Source of the DNA: Bacteroidota bacterium
Lineage (GTDB): Bacteria; Bacteroidota; Bacteroidia; Bacteroidales; VadinHA17
Direction of reading: 5' to 3'
DNA: 17,725 bases
Assembly: GCA_030593185.1 (NCBI GenBank)
Contig: JAUVHQ010000013.1
Location: 1-17,725, forward strand
The notes under the pieces were generated by a model that saw only the letters and a list, made by a program, of their open reading frames with translations, had not been told where the DNA came from and did not search any database. The first letter of the stretch is position 1, and every line of letters starts with the position of its first letter. Shown one piece after another: positions 15,523-17,725 of the stretch. Both the position numbers and the translations under genes were made by a program.

Positions 15523-17421
15523 ATGATAAGCAATTTATTAAGTAAATCCAATCGTCTTTTTAGCCAATCACATACTCCCCGGTGGATTGTATTCCTGATT
15601 GACTTAATTATTTGTTTTTTTTCCATCTCTCTGGCTCACCTTCTGCGCTTTAATTTTGAGATCCCCCAGGAATATCTTGATACAATAACATTTGTAATTC
15701 CATATGTATTATTTATTCGTGCGGTCAGTTTTGTGTTATTCCGGTCATACGCCGGGCTTATCCGTTATACCAGCGCTAAAGATACCGAGAGAACAATTAT
15801 GGTAGTTTTATTCGGTACGTTTGTACTTGTTATCGGAAATGTAGCATGGAATAAACTGTTTCTGGGGGTTAACCTGATACCATATGGTATTCTAATAATT
15901 GATTTTCTGATTACAGTTTTTGTAATGTCCACTTCACGGCTTTTTATTAAATCGCTATATCTCGAAATCTATAACCCTTCATCTCAACGAACGAATATTA
16001 TTATTTACGGGGCAGGACCTTTGGGAGCAATTACAAAACAAACTCTTGACGGGGATGAAAGAGCTAAATTTAAAGTACTTTATTATATTGATAATTCGAA
16101 TTGGGGAAACAAACTTGAAGGAGTCAGAATATGTCACGAGAAAGAATTACCCGAAATACTTAGTAAGAATGAAATATCAAGGATAATAATTACTGAAAAA
16201 AATATTGATCCTGAAAAAAGAGAAGCTCTTATTGACATCTGCTTGCAATATGATATTAAAGTTCTTACAATACCTGAAGCAAGCACATGGATAAATGGCG
16301 AATTAAGTTTTAAACAGATAAAGGAATTTAAGATAGAAGATTTGCTGGAACGTCCCCCAATTAAGTTGGATGAAAAAAAAATAAGACAACAAACTTCAGG
16401 CAGGTGTGTTTTGGTGACCGGAGCTGCAGGATCCATTGGAGGCGAGATAGTAAAACAACTTACAAAGTATCATCCAAGAAAAATTATTTTGTTCGATCAG
16501 GCTGAATCGCCACTCTATTTACATGAACTTTCACTTCAGGAACGATTAAAGTTTTATGATTTTCAAATTGTACTGGGGGATATTGCAAACAGGGAACGAT
16601 TAATAAGGATTTTTGAAAAATACAAGCCCGAGATTGTTTATCATGCTGCTGCTTATAAGCATGTTCCGATGATGGAGAACAATCCTGAAGAGGCAATTCG
16701 CACCAATGTTTTGGGCACTAAAATTCTTGCTGACTTATCGTTAAGTTATGATGTCAGTAAGTTTGTCATGATATCAACAGATAAAGCTGTTAATCCTACA
16801 AATGTAATGGGGGCTTCGAAAAGAATAGCAGAAATATATATTCAGAGCCTTAACAAACATATGAAAACCAGTTTTATCACAACCCGGTTTGGGAATGTAT
16901 TAGGATCAAATGGCTCAGTTATTCCCAGGTTTAAGAAACAGATCGAAAGTGGTGGACCGGTTACAGTAACGCACCAGGATGTGACCAGGTATTTTATGAC
17001 CATACCCGAGGCATGTCAGCTTGTTCTTGAAGCTAGTGTAATGGGTAAAGGGGGAGAGATATTTATCTTTGACATGGGAAAATCAGTGAAGATAATTGAT
17101 CTTGCAAAGAAGATGATACGTTTATCAGGGTTGGAATTAGGGAAGGACATTCGTTTGAATATCACTGGTTTGCGGCCGGGAGAAAAATTGTATGAAGAAT
17201 TACTGAACATCAAAGAAAATACTATCCCTACACACAATTCAAAGATAATGATAGCCAAAGTACTGCAGAATGACTTTAAGTCGGTAAAGAAAAAAACAGA
17301 TCAGTTGATAAAATTTGAAGGGAAGGACGCATTTGATATTGTCAGGGAAATGAAGATAATTGTTCCGGAGTTTATTAGTGAGAATTCTGTGTATGAAAAA
17401 CTGGACGAAGGCAATAAATAG
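15523..17421 (+). CDS. Membrane-bound UDP-sugar 4,6-dehydratase (CapD/WbpM/PglF type)
   Basis: Members convert UDP-GlcNAc to a 4-keto-6-deoxy sugar for capsule, O-antigen or glycan synthesis. The 632 residues include about four membrane helices (roughly 21-42, 54-75, 90-109, 119-141), an N-terminal Rossmann-like domain (IIIYGAGPLGAITKQ, 159-173) and a C-terminal short-chain dehydrogenase domain. The latter has VLVTGAAGSIGGEIV (296-310) for NAD, LGDIANRERL, YHAAAYKHVPMMENNPEEA (373-391) and STDKAVNPTNVMGASKR (418-434). The usual catalytic Tyr is Met429, with Lys433 kept, as is normal for the WbpM/PglF subgroup. The TRFGNVLGSNGSVIPRFKKQ and GLRPGEKLYEELL segments complete the domain. It is probably the first gene of a polysaccharide locus continuing beyond the window, but no partner gene is visible. 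Confidence 0.93.
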   Translation: MISNLLSKSNRLFSQSHTPRWIVFLIDLIICFFSISLAHLLRFNFEIPQEYLDTITFVIPYVLFIRAVSFVLFRSYAGLIRYTSAKDTERTIMVVLFGTFVLVIGNVAWNKLFLGVNLIPYGILIIDFLITVFVMSTSRLFIKSLYLEIYNPSSQRTNIIIYGAGPLGAITKQTLDGDERAKFKVLYYIDNSNWGNKLEGVRICHEKELPEILSKNEISRIIITEKNIDPEKREALIDICLQYDIKVLTIPEASTWINGELSFKQIKEFKIEDLLERPPIKLDEKKIRQQTSGRCVLVTGAAGSIGGEIVKQLTKYHPRKIILFDQAESPLYLHELSLQERLKFYDFQIVLGDIANRERLIRIFEKYKPEIVYHAAAYKHVPMMENNPEEAIRTNVLGTKILADLSLSYDVSKFVMISTDKAVNPTNVMGASKRIAEIYIQSLNKHMKTSFITTRFGNVLGSNGSVIPRFKKQIESGGPVTVTHQDVTRYFMTIPEACQLVLEASVMGKGGEIFIFDMGKSVKIIDLAKKMIRLSGLELGKDIRLNITGLRPGEKLYEELLNIKENTIPTHNSKIMIAKVLQNDFKSVKKKTDQLIKFEGKDAFDIVREMKIIVPEFISENSVYEKLDEGNK

Positions 17422-17574
17422 AATTTTGGAACTATTCGATGTCTTAAGTTCTGAATGCCTAAAATAGCTAATCTCATTATACTTTGTAATTTCCAGTCTG
17501 CAGTCGGCAATCGGCAATCGGCAATCTGAAGACAAAGTTTATCATTTTTTACTATAAAGTTTAGTAAGTAAACC
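17422..17574. repeat. Non-coding tail with three-copy heptamer repeat
   Basis: This gap holds no gene. TGCCTAAAA at 17456-17464 recalls the repeats at 4503. TCGGCAA is repeated three times in tandem at 17504-17524, flanked by CTGCAG at 17499-17504. A short hairpin GTTTA-GTAAG-TAAAC lies at about 17559-17573. No clear terminator for the dehydratase gene was found. Confidence 0.6.
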
Positions 17575-17695
17575 GATTTTGCGAACGAAGTGAAGCAATC
17601 TCTCCTGGCTTTTCGTAAAGCTCATGACAGTCAATTTATTTGGCATTCCGGATGTAATTGACAGATTGCTTCGTCGTTTCACTCCTCGCAAAATC
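17575..17695. repeat. Imperfect inverted-repeat element (about 121 bases)
   Basis: The left arm 17575-17601 starts GATTTTGCGA and ends GAAGCAATCT. The right arm 17663-17695 is its reverse complement with a 6-base insertion (reading back: GATTTTGCGAGGAGTGAAAC, then GACGAAGCAATCT). A nested repeat GTCAATT (17630-17636) and AATTGAC (17656-17662) lies inside. The arms resemble the widespread bacterial TTGCGAGGAGCGAAGCGACG family of intergenic repeats (recall). No coding frame lies inside, so it would be a non-autonomous element or structured repeat. Confidence 0.7.
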
Positions 17696-17725
17696 TTTTT
17701 TCAACCAATAAAATACAGTTACAAA

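Noticed and set aside
17499..17695. CRISPR array at the right end
   Set aside because: The heptamer copies have no spacers, and the inverted arms occur only once with unequal lengths; no cas gene is present.
1..17725. tRNA, rRNA or known riboswitch
   Set aside because: No cloverleaf with a TTCGA-type arm, no rRNA segment and no recognisable riboswitch core was seen on either strand by eye; the ilv leader fits an attenuator rather than a T-box.

Overview
The window looks like a chromosomal segment of a Bacteroidota (Bacteroidetes) bacterium. It is AT-rich, starts lack obvious Shine-Dalgarno sequences, and two start regions carry the phylum-specific promoter form (a TTG/TTTG element about 20 bases upstream of TAnnTTTG). 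The gene families also fit: a Bacteroidetes-style ketol-acid reductoisomerase, a K+-dependent membrane pyrophosphatase with Na+,H+-type residues, a DUF2807 (GIN) secreted protein, and a remnant of an S9 peptidase. The assignment is inference from these signs; no rRNA or tRNA gene is present.

Positions 1-8358 hold a minus-strand branched-chain amino acid operon in the order promoter, leader peptide, attenuator, ilvD, ilvB, ilvN, ilvC, leuA, leuC. leuC runs off the left edge. The most interesting structure is the ilvD leader. A perfect TAnnTTTG promoter is followed by a 19-residue reading frame with four Ile and two Leu codons, a hairpin inside its last codons, a 7-bp antiterminator pairing, and a 12-bp terminator with eight T just before the ilvD start. 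This is a complete trp/ilv-style transcription attenuator, read here directly from sequence. IlvC has an unusual cofactor-loop sequence suggesting NADH use.

Positions 8382-10592 hold hppA, a proton/sodium-pumping pyrophosphatase, on the minus strand. Positions 10593-12054 look like a scarred region. It has a 75-90 base in-frame fragment of dapD (plus strand), an intact uncharacterised 255-residue gene with an internal duplication (minus strand), and a collapsed S9 peptidase in which the N-terminus is joined directly to the C-terminus.

Positions 12055-14563 form a tight plus-strand operon: dapD (lysine/cell-wall precursor synthesis), a GT4-type glycosyltransferase interrupted by one in-frame TGA, and a YrdC/Sua5-type threonylcarbamoyl-AMP synthase. 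A terminator follows that best serves the converging DUF2807 gene (14648-15382, minus). Divergent from that gene is a membrane-bound nucleotide-sugar 4,6-dehydratase (15523-17421, plus) of the CapD/WbpM/PglF type, probably the start of a surface polysaccharide locus. The right end (17422-17725) is non-coding and repeat-rich, with a heptamer array and an inverted-repeat element.
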